The notes: a model not told the origin generated them from the letters alone. A stretch of 64,000 bases of DNA from Aldrovandia affinis (GCA_029706075.1 JAINUG010000015.1:4375154-4439153); one strand, 5' to 3'; numbered from the stretch's first letter, positions 23,205 to 34,495 are shown. A program made the numbers and translations.

Positions 23205-23430
23205 GTCTCCTGTAGGCTCCATTTTAACATCCATTATCCATTTAAAACAGGATCTGTCTCCAGTGCTCCCCCGGCACCGTTTAATCGGAACACACCACTT
23301 ATCCTCTCATTTATTTGACATTGTTTTAAGCATCCCATTAATGAAGGGTAAGAGTGAGGCTTTTCAGTCAAGGGGTTGTCTCTCCGTGTCCCTGCTCATA
23401 GCGTCGCTTAATTAGCTCCAAATAATGAGG
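23205..23430. other. Candidate conserved noncoding block
   Basis: Unique sequence with TAAT/ATTA clusters: catccattatccatttaaaa, agcatcccattaatgaagg, gcttaattagctccaaataa. No repeat or coding signal. Confidence 0.4.
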
Positions 23431-23591
23431 TGCATGGGAGGGAAGCTGGGGCTTGTGCAGTGTGGTGCAGGGAGCTCTCAGCCCTCTTATCCGGCTGGAT
23501 AAGGAGTGATGGGCTGTTTCTCGCGGACCCCTGACCTCAACCCCCCCAACCCCCGTTTCCTCCCTCAGCCGTTCTTGCCCTGTCCGACGTC

Positions 23592-23757
23592 ACTAGTTTA
23601 GCAGACACCCTTATCCACGGTGGCTTTGAATTGCTTGGATATTGTGAACAATGTTTTCTAAAGCTGGATATTACCCTGATTTACTTCAAGTCAAGTATCT
23701 CGCTCAAAGGTTCCCCACCCTGGATTTGAACACGCAACCTTTTAGTATGTATACAAC
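23592..23757 (-). mobile_element. tRNA-derived SINE, degraded
   Basis: Minus-strand SINE of the group at 45,256-45,459 and 61,878-62,081. On the + strand the tail complement gcagacacccttatcc comes first, then caagtcaagtatctcgctca, then the B-box complement tttgaacacgcaacctttt. No clean target duplication seen. Confidence 0.7.
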
Positions 23758-24029
23758 CACGTCACGATGTTTTGAGAATTTTATGAGAATGTTATTGAGA
23801 ATGTTATTGTCGACGGAGCTTGTATCTGTATGCAGGGCCTTTGTGCAATACGAACTGCAGAGATTGCACGCCACCTGGCCTGTACTCTGGATTGTGGATC
23901 TGAGCTGACAGCTGCCTGCTGATTACCGTGGAGTGGCGATGGTGGCTGCCTCACTGCAGCGCGAAGGGGGGGCCTCACACCACTGCGTGTCTGAGGTCCT
24001 CTCTTCAGCCCAGCCTCGCTCATTGTCAG

Positions 24030-24285
24030 TCTTCCCTCACTCTCTTTCTTTCTCTCACCCATTCTCTTTATCTTCCTGTCTCTTGTTCTCTCTTTCTCTC
24101 TCTCCCCCTCTCTCATACTCTCTTTTTTCTCTTGCTCATTCTCTTCATCTCTCAGTCTGTCTCATTCTCTCTCTTTCACCCTCTCATTCGCTATTTTTGT
24201 CTCCCCCTTGTTCTCTTCATCTCTCTGTCTGTCTCCTTCTCTTTCTCTCTCTCACCCTCTCTCATTCTCTCTCTCTGTTTAGCAT
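24030..24285 (+). repeat. Polypyrimidine (CT-rich) tract, about 250 bp
   Basis: Almost only C and T on the + strand, with imperfect ctctctttct/ctctcat units of about 45-75 bases (caccctctcattc, cttgttctcttcatctctc recur). It produces leucine/serine-rich open frames on the + strand and glutamate/arginine-rich frames on the - strand that are not genes. Homopurine/homopyrimidine DNA of this length can form triplex structures; this is inference. Confidence 0.9.
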
Positions 24286-24375
24286 TTGTCTTTCCCCTAG
24301 GGGAGCACGTTTCTTCCATTTATTGTATTTACTATATGCTTGAAGAACCGCCCTCTGGTTAAAAATGTAAGTTGG

Positions 24376-24760
24376 GGGCTCCCGTGCGGTCTAGTGGTTT
24401 CAACGTCCGATGCTGGCCACGGCGAGCGGGGTTCGATTCCCCGGTCCGCGCCAGAGTCAGCTCTGGCCGGGAGTGCCACCGAGGGCGGAAATTGGCTGTC
24501 CACCCCAGGGAAGGGGGAGGGAAGCCGACACTGTTCGCTGCGCACAGGAGTGGTTCTGGGGTGCCGGAGTTACGGTCGACAGCATGACGAGCGCCGTCTC
24601 GGAGGAGATGATGCTTCGCCTTTGCCACTGCCGGTCACAGGGCTACGGCAGCGAAGTACGAGGGAGGAGATTGACCTAAGAATAGCAGGAGTAATTGGCT
24701 ACCAAATTGGGAGAAAAACAGGAGAAAATCTGAAAACAATTTTATTTTTATTTTTGTATC
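24376..24760 (+). mobile_element. tRNA-derived SINE, about 385 bp, with 8-bp target duplication
   Basis: The head has an A-box-like ggtctagtggtttcaacg and B box ggttcgattcc. The G+C-rich body includes gagggcggaaattggctgtc, and the end reads taattggctaccaaattggg then A-rich sequence. The direct repeat taagttgg flanks it at 24,368-24,375 and 24,761-24,768. The body and tail match the copy at 41,340-41,717, so both belong to one family of roughly 380 bp. The open frames across it are not genes. Confidence 0.85.
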
Positions 24761-25009
24761 TAAGTTGGCCAGATTCAATGGCTGCTCAAAAGTCAATTTG
24801 CAGAGGCACTAAGTACGAGACACAAACGCCCATCTCAGTGAGCAGTTATTAAAGAAGAGGAAGAGGAGACATCGTACAAGCAAAATCCTCTGTAGTTGAA
24901 ATGTGTCACGATGTGGAGCGATCATTCAGCAGCTACACGGGTTTTCAAATTCTTCGGTGGCGTCTTGTGTGTGTTCAGCCAGGATGAGGAAACCCACAAT
25001 GACAGGATT

Positions 25010-25245
25010 TTCGCCCTCCTGTAAGTTGCAATGGATTTGCACTCAGCTTAATGGTTTGCTCATTAAAATGTAAATGACCATGTTAATTGCAAAATGAGCT
25101 TAACAAACTGCCTTCCCGTCAAAATATGTGGATTTCCAATGGAGTCATTTAAAATAAATGCAAGATTCATTATGCCATTTTGATGAAGTGGTTTTAGCAG
25201 GAACAAACTCTGATAGCACTTTATGTCACAGTAATTATATTTCAC
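25010..25245. other. Candidate conserved noncoding block
   Basis: Unique AT-rich sequence with ordered homeodomain and octamer-like words: cagcttaatggtttgctcat, taaaatgtaaatgac, ttaattgcaaaatgag, tgcaagattcattatgcc. No repeat or coding signal. A short CA run follows at 25,244. Confidence 0.4.
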
Positions 25246-25280
25246 ACACACACACATACACATATATATGTATATACATA

Positions 25281-25475
25281 CAGTGGGGATAATAAGAATT
25301 CACCCCTTTGGCTTTTTTAAACATTTTATTTTCTTACTTCATGGAATCAAAATGGATTTAATGGATTTCTTGCCACTGATAACTCTAAAGCTTTTTCTTA
25401 GTTAATTACAAAAACAGACAATAATTGACACCATAAGTATTCACCCCCCAACGACAGGGCAGATGTGGTTTTCCC
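25281..25475. mobile_element. Tc1/mariner end fragment
   Basis: Starts after TA with cagtggggataataag and aattcaccccttt, typical of fish Tc1 terminal repeats, and contains a second related word, taagtattcaccccccaac, at about 25,435. This matches the doubled repeat structure inside fish Tc1 ends. No transposase follows, so only one end survives. Confidence 0.65.
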
Positions 25476-25479
25476 TCTG

Positions 25480-26370
25480 GCCCAGAAACTCAATGTGAAT
25501 TACTGGAAAGCAAATAAAGCTCATCAGTAAAAGATACAGTGCAGTGTGTAGTATACTGTGCAGTGTGGGCGATGCTGGGTGCACGCCAAAAGCATTTTAA
25601 TTGTGTGCTCTCATCAGAGCTTAATCATAAACACTATCACTGCAAATGGCTGAAGTTATTGCTGTTATCTGCCTATTTTGCACAAAAAGGTTATGAAAGA
25701 GATAAGGAAGGGAAAGGATGTTGTTGGTACAGAGCTAAATTGTTGCTATTGGATGATAATTTGCATTTGGTATAATCCATACTTCTCCAACTTCTCCAAT
25801 TTCCTGTGTGTGATTCATTGCCTATGACACAAATTTGAGTAATATCCCTTGGTGCGGGAATAGATTTCACTCTTGACAAATTTGGAAATGAAAAGAAAGC
25901 AACATTAAAAAAATGAAAAATATTGCTTTGTTTGACATTTTTTGAAGAGAAACACGCAAACCGATCATAAACGGCAGAAATGTCCAATCATTCATAAACA
26001 ATGTAATCACAATTATGCAATAAATTATGCAATCTCAAGATAACGCGTGTGGAGGAGGCTTAAGGGGGAGAAAAAAACTTTGACAAATTTGTGCAGCCTA
26101 TTTATATCCGTGATTCATTTCCCCTGTCCCAGTGCTTTTGGCTGAAAAGCTCTGCGTTTGCCTGAGAGGGCACAGCAATCCAACATTCAACTCTCTGTCC
26201 ATGTCTAATTCTTACCATTATCGTTGTTATGAATTTTCTTGGCAGACATCACCAGCCATGGCAATTCCCATGGGCTACATTGTTAGATATTATCCTTGTA
26301 TATAGCAGGATATTTCCTACAGCAATGCGGTTTGAGTGCTGTGTTCAAGTATACATCAGCAATGTCCCTG
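25480..26370. other. Unassigned noncoding sequence
   Basis: Open frames near 25,539-25,775 and 25,691-25,987 have no domain. Around 25,990-26,060 the words cacaattatgcaataaatt and atgcaatctcaag look regulatory. No repeat family recognised. Confidence 0.45.
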
Positions 26371-26374
26371 TGAT

Positions 26375-26690
26375 TAAAACCTGTAGTCTTGTAGGTGCAG
26401 GTCCCAGCCCTTAACCACTACAGTACACTGCATTGTTTTACAAAACAAATTATAAGGTGGCCCTTCTATGTAAACATTTCCCACTGAATTTCCAAAAAGG
26501 TTAATTATTCTCTAACGTGAACATTCTATTACAAAGCAAGATTTGAAGACAGGTATGTATGGGGACAGGGCTGGACTATTACTTTTATACAGTAGGTTAA
26601 ATTACATTACATTTATATGACAGATACTCTCATCCAAAGCAACGAACAAAACAAAGTGAATAAGAGCATTACAAATGAGATAAAATAAGG
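26375..26690 (-). mobile_element. tRNA-SINE pieces (head and tail remnants)
   Basis: The + strand shows the complement of a SINE head at 26,380-26,436 (cccagcccttaaccactac, agtacactgc) and a tail complement at 26,612-26,650 (acagatactctcatccaaag). Head and tail lie in an order that does not make one intact minus-strand copy, so they are probably two separate relics of the same group. Confidence 0.5.
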
Positions 26691-27800
26691 GCAGTGATAC
26701 TACAGAAAAGGGATAAATAATAGCAGTGTAATAGTGTGATAACAGTGCAGCCCCTGTTATTGTTTAACAGTGAATTAGCCTGATGGACATATTAACTGGC
26801 CTGGTGAGCTTATTTCACTAACTCCACAACATATCTAGAAGTTAAATTCTAAAGAGGTGTCATAAAAGGAAGGGTTGAAGTTGAAATTATTAGAATTGTA
26901 TTTTGACATTTGACATTTTGACAACAGTTACCATAATGATTGAAAGTGTATGAAAGTGCCACCTGCCACAACTACAGAAATGGTTCATTATGAGTCGCTT
27001 GACATTTCATCCTCAATCCCCACCGGCTACTGGCAGCACTTCTCAGGAGATCAGGTCAAAGCACCTTTTCGAGTTGCAAACACACTCGGAATCCCAAAAT
27101 GTACCCAAAACGTTTCTGTCATGGGACAGGTCACGAAGGCAATTATGAAGAGGTCATAGACCCGGTAACACTTATCGGTCAATCTCCTGACTTAAAGTCA
27201 CAACAAGCCCATTTTCCTGAGATTGGCCCCTCATTGCGAACCTATCCAGTGAAATCGTGATGTGAAAAAGGGCCATAAGACATTGTTCATCAGTACCCAA
27301 GAACATACATTTTATATATTGTAAGTCTTTTCATTTCTTGTGGAAAGGCACATATTATATTTGATATGTCAGAATGTCAGAAGGTTGCAACTATTGTATT
27401 TCAAAATGGCCATAGATCTGGGGGCACACACCCGGTTTCCTGGAAAATATCAGACAAGTGAGTCAGAGAACTGTCAGTCCACTGGTATCACAGTCAGGCT
27501 GCCAGGGAGTTCATTTTTGGGGCGATGACACCTGGACCCTATAATTGCCTTCAACTCTGTCTTGCCAGCCGCCCCAAACTTTTCATAATTAGCAACACTG
27601 CCTGGTGGCCATTGCAAGCCGGCGAGATAAGAGAGAGGGAGAGACAGAGGAATAAGAAGGGGGGGTTGGAGGGGGAGTAATTGGTGTGGCCGGTGGTTAC
27701 TGGCGGAACGGAGAAGATGCTTAGCTCCAGCTCATTAAGTGAAGCCTGTTAGTTTGGAAATAAATTGGGTACATTTCAGTGCTGCGGAAAGTGATTTGTT
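26691..27800. other. Unassigned noncoding sequence
   Basis: Mostly AT-rich, then a purine-rich stretch at 27,625-27,680 (agagagggagagacagagg, ggggggttggaggggg). No gene or repeat family seen. Confidence 0.5.
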
Positions 27801-27819
27801 CCTTTTTGCAAACAATACA

Positions 27820-28460
27820 TTGTGGGTGTAGTGAGGCGAGCGCCCACTCCACAGACAGGATGCCTCTGCTCCCGTTCTGGCAGCAGCTGGCGATGGGACG
27901 GGCTCTGGATGCAGAGGGCACCGGTAATGAGCGGCGCGGGGCACCCCGCCCCCGGGCGAGTGGCCCCGCCGTCGCGACTGCTCTTAACGGCGTTCATTAT
28001 TGTATTACCGTCCTACGTCAGACTCATGAGGAGATGCCGACGCGCCGCTCCTAGCCAACGGGAGGGAGAACATCTCTTCGGTGTTTGCGCGGCAAGATGA
28101 GTCACAGAGCAGCAGGATGGTTACGCGGGCCCCCCCCGGGCAATGTTCCACGGGAACGTGTCCCACTTGTTCTGCGCGTGTCGCCAGGGTGCTGAAGTCA
28201 TGACGACACCCCTGCGCCCACCTCGCACTTCCACACTGCCTGGGAGCGGGTCGAACGCGGGGCGGCCCGCCTCATCGAGACCGGGAGGTGAGGGGGTGGG
28301 GGATTTCATTTTCCCATGTGTTTTGACAAATTCCCAAGAAGCGGGTCCAGATTTGGGGGCTGCTGACAGATGCCTGGCGCAGCGCGGGCTGGTGGGAGCG
28401 CGCGCTAATTGGATTTGTCAGACATGAGCTGCGCAGTGTGGGAAGAGACAGAATTAAATC
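27820..28460. promoter_or_regulatory. CpG-rich block with CRE and AP-1 sites
   Basis: The most CpG-dense part of the window (for example ccccgcccccgggcg near 27,944 and gccgtcgcgac near 27,969). It contains a CRE-like tacgtca (28,014-28,020), an AP-1 core tgagtca (28,098-28,104) and gcgctaattggatttg near 28,402. Frames overlap in several phases without known domains. A CpG-island promoter, possibly for a noncoding transcript, or an enhancer would fit. Confidence 0.4.
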
Positions 28461-29130
28461 TTTGATTTAGCACGCTGCTTTCACTCTACCCTAATGCCTG
28501 GGGACAGAAGGGATTGCTTTAATGCTTTCACACTGGGTGTGTTCTTTCTCTCCCCGCTCTGTCTGCAGCGGGTATTAACGGGGACGGACAGACGGCCTCC
28601 ACTCTGTGTTGTCACCACATGCCCCTTAGAACCCCGAAGCACGGAAGGCATGGCGCCGTGTGTCACCGAGTATGAGAGTGGAGCAGCTCCCACCACAGAA
28701 ACATGCACTTCACCGACACAATCTCATCCATTATACATGCATTATGAGTGTTCATTATATCTATATATAGGCCTGTGAAGACTAATAAAGAGAGCGAGTC
28801 TAATAAAGGGTAATATTTATGCAGCAGTGGTATTCAGTGAAGTAAATGTTAATCACCCCTGACTGCATGCGTGTGAGAGAAAAGAGCAGAAGTCCCTCTG
28901 TGTAATTGTTGCCAAAATAGAGTATGTCACCATAAAATAAAATGAAATCCTTTAACTGAAATAAGTTGAACGCTTTTCTTGTTTTTTTCTGTCGGTCATG
29001 AAAAAAAGCAAAGCAAGGACTACTCTGACTGTCAGCCAGCTTGAGTCAATATGGCCCGTTGGTGTGAATTTGAGCAAACGAGCCTTGAATAATAGCAGGA
29101 GACACACAGACAATTGGCTAATGCTGTATC
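28461..29130. other. Unassigned, possibly regulatory sequence
   Basis: Unique sequence. 28,770-28,850 has repeated aataaag words (actaataaagag, tctaataaagggtaatattt). No coding signal. Confidence 0.4.
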
Positions 29131-29134
29131 TTAA

Positions 29135-29640
29135 TTGCCATCGATAAGGACGGCATCGCTACTCTTTGATTGCGAGTGGCACGGAGGTGTGGGTGCACTC
29201 ACGCGGAGGTGGGGGTGGGGGGATTTCCCGCCGGATGGGCCACGGGCTGTGACAGTATTGACCTGCCATGTTCGGTGCTGTAATCATGTCTTCCCAGAGA
29301 AGCCGGGAGCAGCAGGCGGGGACGAGAGGACAGCACGGCGCGGATTAGACAAACCATTAGCTGACTGCAGGTGGAAGGATGGGGAGACGGAGGGAGGGAG
29401 AGCGGGGGGAGGCCGATCTCAGCACGGGCTCACGTCCCCCTCGATGTGCTGCACCTGCACACTTTTAGAAGTGCCAACGCCGACGCAATCCACAAAGTTT
29501 TGTATGGTGTCAGTGAACTTTGGCATCCGGGTGGAAGCGTCTGGGATTCCTGGATGGGCGGCAGAGAGAGAGAGAGAGAGAAGGAGGAAGGATAGAGAAA
29601 GGAGTGAGACACAGATGGGGGTGGGAGAATGAATTAAAGC
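29135..29640. other. G+C-rich noncoding block ending in a (GA)n tract
   Basis: A G-rich stretch (ggaggtgggggtgggggg, 29,203-29,221) and unique sequence up to 29,560, then (GA)n at about 29,563-29,582. The + frame of 165 codons from 29,135 is arginine- and glycine-rich through composition and runs into the GA tract; I do not accept it as a gene. Confidence 0.4.
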
Positions 29641-29714
29641 TGACAAAGGGAGATTGGTGGTGGAGCAAATGAGGAAGGGCGTATCCAGGTGTTTGCCTGC
29701 ATGCATTTCCTATT

Positions 29715-29942
29715 GGCAGAGGCTAGACGCTCCCCCTCCAGAGGACGGTATGCGAGGCGAGATATGATTGGCCTGTTGTTGTTTTTTTCATTTACAGTGT
29801 GCGTGACTGAACCGTAACCCAAACCCTGACCCCTAAACCTAACCATAATGCAAACCGTCAGTTACGATGGTGAATTTTGCGCATTTGACGTTGCGCATAC
29901 TTCGCATCTCTGTCCTCTGGAGGGGGAGCATCTAGCCTCTAC
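29715..29942. mobile_element. 228-bp MITE with inverted ends and 11-bp target duplication
   Basis: The left end agaggctagacgctcccc continues to ctccagaggac and is inverted at the right end (gtcctctggag, then ggggagcatctagcctct). The inverted repeats run about 35 bases with a few differences. The direct repeat catttcctatt flanks the element at 29,704-29,714 and 29,943-29,953. There is no coding capacity; the interior has ccctaaacctaacc-type words. An 11-bp duplication is too long for hAT (8) or Tc1 (TA) and points to a Mutator-like or unclassified family. Confidence 0.85.
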
Positions 29943-30259
29943 CATTTCCTATTTGCTGGGCCAAGAGGCTCATGGAAAGCAGGAGGAGGGAGTCGTGCTA
30001 ATCAGGAAGTGAGCGAGCTATAAGGAGGTCACTTTCAACTTTTAAATAATGTCCCCCTCATGGTCAGATGTGGAAAGAGAAAAATTAAGTTCCAAAAAGG
30101 CATATTGCAACCAGAGGAAGCAACCCTCACATCTGTACACCTAGTACTCTCTAAGTGTGGAGAGTACAGTGCTCTTCTAAAATGTTCTTAGAATAAGAAA
30201 CAGGGACATTCTAAAACTGTACACGACCACAATGAAAGGATTTGAAAACATCCTGCGTA

Positions 30260-30840
30260 TTCCACGCATTTGATTACTTTGTGGGGAAATGCATATTCAT
30301 CCTTCTGTATAATTAATGTCACAGATGCCGGGATGTGCGTCAGATGCATTGTGCGTCAGTCTAATCGACTCAGGCAGGTCAGCAAGTCGGGTCTCCTCTC
30401 ATCCTCTCTCTCCTCTCCTCCTATCCCTTGCTCCCCCTCTGTTCTGTGGAGTTCACACAGACCCACTGATAAGCTACTCTCATACTGAGCTCCATTTCCA
30501 CTGACAGCCAGGGTCTCTGGTGCCGCCGCACCCGGACTCTTCCTGGGATTCGAGGAAATGAATGTGACCATTTAAAGCAGCGTGTGCTCGGGCCCAGCGC
30601 CTTTCTCTCCACTGCTTTTGACTCCTGGGCTCAGTTCAATGGGCTCTTAATTGCTGCCGCTTCTCAAGGAACCGGCCCAAGGTTTTTCCAGAGCCGGAGT
30701 CAACAGCTTCTGAGATCGTTATCTTACGTTTAAGGGATGAGTGTCCACGGGGCAGTCGTTACCAGTCAGCGATCGACCTCCTCTTTATTTCGATCTTAAC
30801 TTTAACAAGGGCCCTGGTGTGAAATGTATTGGCAGAGTCA
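30260..30840. other. Candidate conserved noncoding cluster
   Basis: Unique sequence with octamer-like gaaatgcatattcatcc (near 30,286), tataattaatgtcac and cgctcttaattgctgcc-like words. The C/T-rich part at 30,395-30,440 gives open frames that are not genes. Confidence 0.4.
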
Positions 30841-31079
30841 TTTTTCTCCTTATTTCTCAAATTCATATTCAGGACAGATGTGGCCCAAGGTGAACAAGCT
30901 TACAATGATCTGTTAGGGCTTGCCACCAGCACCTGTTCAAGCACAAAACCAACACACGGCGATACTGCATCTGACCTCGACCAGATCACTCCCATTCTCC
31001 TTCCTGTGTAATGCAATGTCAGGACAGCAGTAAGGAAAGGGGACTGTGGCAAGGCACTGTCGAGAAATCATTTACTCCT

Positions 31080-31300
31080 GGGTAGGTCAGTGCCACGTGT
31101 TCCCTAATTACCGTGCCATTAGCTGCCAGGCCCTGTGCCCTGCGGATTTATGGGGACTATGGTGGCAGGTTCCCGGGAGACTGGCCCGGGAGCAGAGAAG
31201 GTATGCCCAGGCTGCTAATTAGTAGATGCGAGGTCGTTAGTGTAGGCTGGACGAATGTCAGGGATATGCAGATAAGGCAGCAACAGGATAATAAATCATA
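31080..31300. other. Candidate conserved noncoding block
   Basis: Unique sequence: a cacgtg E-box near 31,094, ccctaattaccgtgcc near 31,102 and gctgctaattagtagatgc near 31,210, then cagataaggc (GATA-like). No coding signal. Confidence 0.4.
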
Positions 31301-33200
31301 GCACTCAGACGGATTTCACGGCAACACATACTGCAACCCAGCCGGTGTGGCGCTCCGTCAGTTTCAGCACTGTACTCCAGGACTCCTGCTCGATTGCCAC
31401 TCTGCCCCCCCCCCCCGCCCTCCAACACACCCTCACTCCATCCCCAGGCTTATATGTTTGCTTTCCCTTCAATGCTACAACTGACACAACATTTCTATTT
31501 TAATCTGTGTTTTTGTTTCAAGTTACAGCTGAAATTGAAAATGCTGGCTGTGTGTCTGAGTGAATGGCTGGAGGTGGAATTGGTACAGTATATGTGGTGT
31601 GTAAGGGATGTGCACTGATGGAAAAGCAATGGTTCGACTTAATCGCTTTTCCTTTCTGCCTCGTTTTGAAGTAAATGCGCAGTGGGGCTATAAATCACAC
31701 TATCAGCCTGACTGATCCCATCTCCTGACAGATGGTCTTGCAGCACCTCCTAAATAACACGCAATTACCATAAAGGAAAACGCAAACATGTTTCCTGTGT
31801 AAAAATTGCTTGTGTTTGGGCTGGCCGGCATGAATATTTGATAACACACATTGGATATTAGAATTTTTGACCACTTGTTTATTTACATTTCAGAGACATC
31901 CAACCTTAGAATGCTGCATGAGTAATGAAAACAACATCAATATCAACAATATCCATTTACTGAAGTTTGTTATTCATAGATGAACAATTATTTTACTTTA
32001 TTAGCCTTTCAAAACAACAGAGCTATCTCATTGCCTCTACATGCATATTTACACAGAAACAATGACTGATACAGACCAATAACCTGGAAATATTTAAACT
32101 GCAGCTTACATGACTTAATTTGGTCTTTTGTTGATGGCGGTGGAAAACGCTGTCTCAGGAGCCACTCCAGAATCCCCCATAAGTGTTAAATTGGGTTGAG
32201 TTTTGGTTACTGAGACACCAAGTGGTCGATGGAGGAGGTCGATGGAGGACTTTCTGATGCTACTTGTTATGCAATCAACGCATTAAGATCTCAAGTAATT
32301 GAATTCATTCAATCACCACAAATTAGGTGTGTTTTGCACTGTAGTATACGAGTCAGCAGTTGGCGCTGCACACACCCACACGTAATCATACTGATTGATT
32401 TGTAAGTAGGCTACTGCTTTCCATTGTGAAAATATGTCTGTTGACACTTCTGTAGGACATATCATGCCCGTCCTGGAACAAAGAAACTGACATGTTGAAA
32501 TGAGTGGTGGATATCTTTAAACCGCACAAACTTGAAAAATAATTGAAAGCAAAAGGAAAATGTTTTTGCAATTAAAAACATAAAGAACAAAATTGTTATT
32601 GATGGGATGCCTTGATTTTTAAAATTCAGTTAAAGGAGCACAATATTTTATATTTTGGTGTTGAATTGAATCATTGTCAGATAATTTGTTGTTTCCTCTT
32701 TCATGACTTGTCATAGATGTGTAAAAACTTGTCCATAAGAGGAAACATTCCTCTCCGCCTCAACAGAATTGTTTATAACTGATTAATATCGATTTGCCAT
32801 TTGTGTTAGATTGGGAAGTGATTGGATTATTTCAGGACCAGAATTCCAGAAATCAAGTAGCCTACAGACATCTCATAACTGGCGCTATTTTTTGCATGAT
32901 GTACGTATTCTATCATCTCTGATTTACAGTCACCCTCAAAGCCGTGAATAGATTCTAAGGGAAGGGTCTCCATGCTCAGGCTGCTCACTTGCTACAGGTC
33001 AAAAAGCCACATGGCCTTGAGAAATGTATGAGCCGGCTGAACCAACCTTGCTTTCTGTTTTAACTGTTCAAGGTATGAAGTATGCGTTGAGTTTGACGGC
33101 AACTTGACTGAATTTTTTGTGCATTGTTTGCTTATTCATCCATTTTTGCTGTACACCTAGGCCTGCTGTGGCAATGTTTGATTATTCATTGACAAGATCC
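31301..33200. other. Unassigned noncoding sequence
   Basis: A C-run lies at about 31,406-31,417. The rest is AT-rich unique sequence. Open frames at 31,394-31,618 and 32,386-32,571 have no domain. No repeat family recognised. Confidence 0.5.
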
Positions 33201-33226
33201 TCAATTTTATTGTAAGTTTGGTGAAT

Positions 33227-33520
33227 TCAGATTTTTTGACTCTCAACCCCTTTAATCAGGTTGTTCAGATTTTTGCTGGGCTTAGAAATAACAGACAGCT
33301 GTTCCTTCAAACCTTTTATGTCCCTCAGTAATGCAATCATCTCTGTCAGCGCTGCTGTATTAGGTGAGATGTCTAACTCATCTTTTACAAAGCTGCTGTT
33401 AAAGTCAATGTACTGAGCCTGGTAGGCCACGGATGCATACCAAGTACCCCAACACGTTTTACATAGCTCAGGTGGCAGTTTTACTGCTGTCTGGGTAGTT
33501 GCATGTTTAAGATGTTCCAA
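33227..33520 (-). pseudogene. hAT-type transposase fragment, relic
   Basis: A 97-codon minus-strand frame contains WGTWYASVAYQAQYIDF, then a helical segment with NTAALTEMIALLRDIKG. This resembles the TRWNTWF...YHAEHF...NTAALEELN..L stretch in the middle-to-C-terminal part of hAT transposases of the group that includes the 54-kb element here. The neighbouring sequence shows no further conserved parts. Transposon relic is the best reading; a domesticated exon cannot be excluded because the frame is open. Confidence 0.45.
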
Positions 33521-33529
33521 ATTAACTGT

Positions 33530-34305
33530 GTTCTACTCTTTCAGTTAGAGTTTTCCTCAGATTTCTCTTCAATCTGGTTGTAGCCTTCATGTTTAGTCTT
33601 ATGGAAACTCCCCTCTCTGAAACAATGTCAATTTGTAGATTTGTGCCCTTGCACCAACAGTCAGATTGGCACTTAATTGTATAATTGCTGAAAATAGAGT
33701 GCCCACAGCAATGCCTTGAGGATCAGAAAGGAACTGAATCTTCTGGAGACAGGTGGTAAAAAACACATGCCCTTAGTTATAAGATATATTTACAAACAGC
33801 TCTGGAATGGAATAGTAACTGAATGTTGATTTAAACCATTCAATTAGCACTGTGTAGAGGCAAAGGTTTACTACCAACTATGTTTGTGTAGTTGAATGGA
33901 CTTTGGTACTTTCACAGCACATAAGTGACAATGTTTTGCCGTGACTCTGGTCATAATGGCTAATACAGAAGAAAACTCACATGTAAAGAGAGATGAAAAC
34001 AATTTGTCCTGTTTTACATCCATTAATATTTCAAACAATTGAATGGAAAATACAGGTCAAGAATGGCGATTCACATTATTTGGTAATATTGGGGAGGGTT
34101 GTGGATGAATCGGACAAATAGAGAAAGCAAGAAGGCTAGGTGGTTGCAAGGTGAAACAAAGCAATCAATGTGTACAACGAGACTATCACTTGAGTGAAAT
34201 GGGAGAGCCAATTATAAGGCTCTGAGCTGCTGAACCGCATCATCAGGAATCTTCTCTTATTTCATACAATTTTCACCCCCACCTCCTCTTCCCACTTGCC
34301 CGTGC
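33530..34305. other. Unassigned noncoding sequence
   Basis: AT-rich; may contain further parts of the hAT relic next to it, but I see no conserved motif. Confidence 0.45.
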
Positions 34306-34309
34306 TTCT

Positions 34310-34495
34310 GTGTACATGTGTATATGTATATGTGTGTGTGCGCGTGGATGTGTAGATGTATGTGTATGTATGTGTGTGTGTGCGCGTGTGTGCACGCTTG
34401 TATTTACATACATCTGTGCTTGTGTGAATGTGTATGTGTACAGTGCATGTGTAGTGTGTGTGGGTATGTGTGTGTATGTGTGTGTATGTTTCCAG
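34310..34495. repeat. Compound (TG)n/(TATG)n microsatellite
   Basis: About 185 bases of TG-rich sequence with tgtatg, gcgcgtg and tgtgtg blocks. Gives cysteine/valine-rich frames (CVCVC...) on the + strand that are not genes. Confidence 0.9.

Noticed and set aside
23928-24362. Leucine/serine-rich frames of 136-144 codons
   Set aside because: They translate the polypyrimidine tract; no real protein.
29135-29632. 165-codon + frame
   Set aside because: Arginine/glycine-rich by composition and ends in translated (GA)n; no domain.
29810-29860. Telomere-like ccctaaacctaacc words
   Set aside because: Few, irregular and inside the 228-bp MITE; such interiors are common in MITEs.
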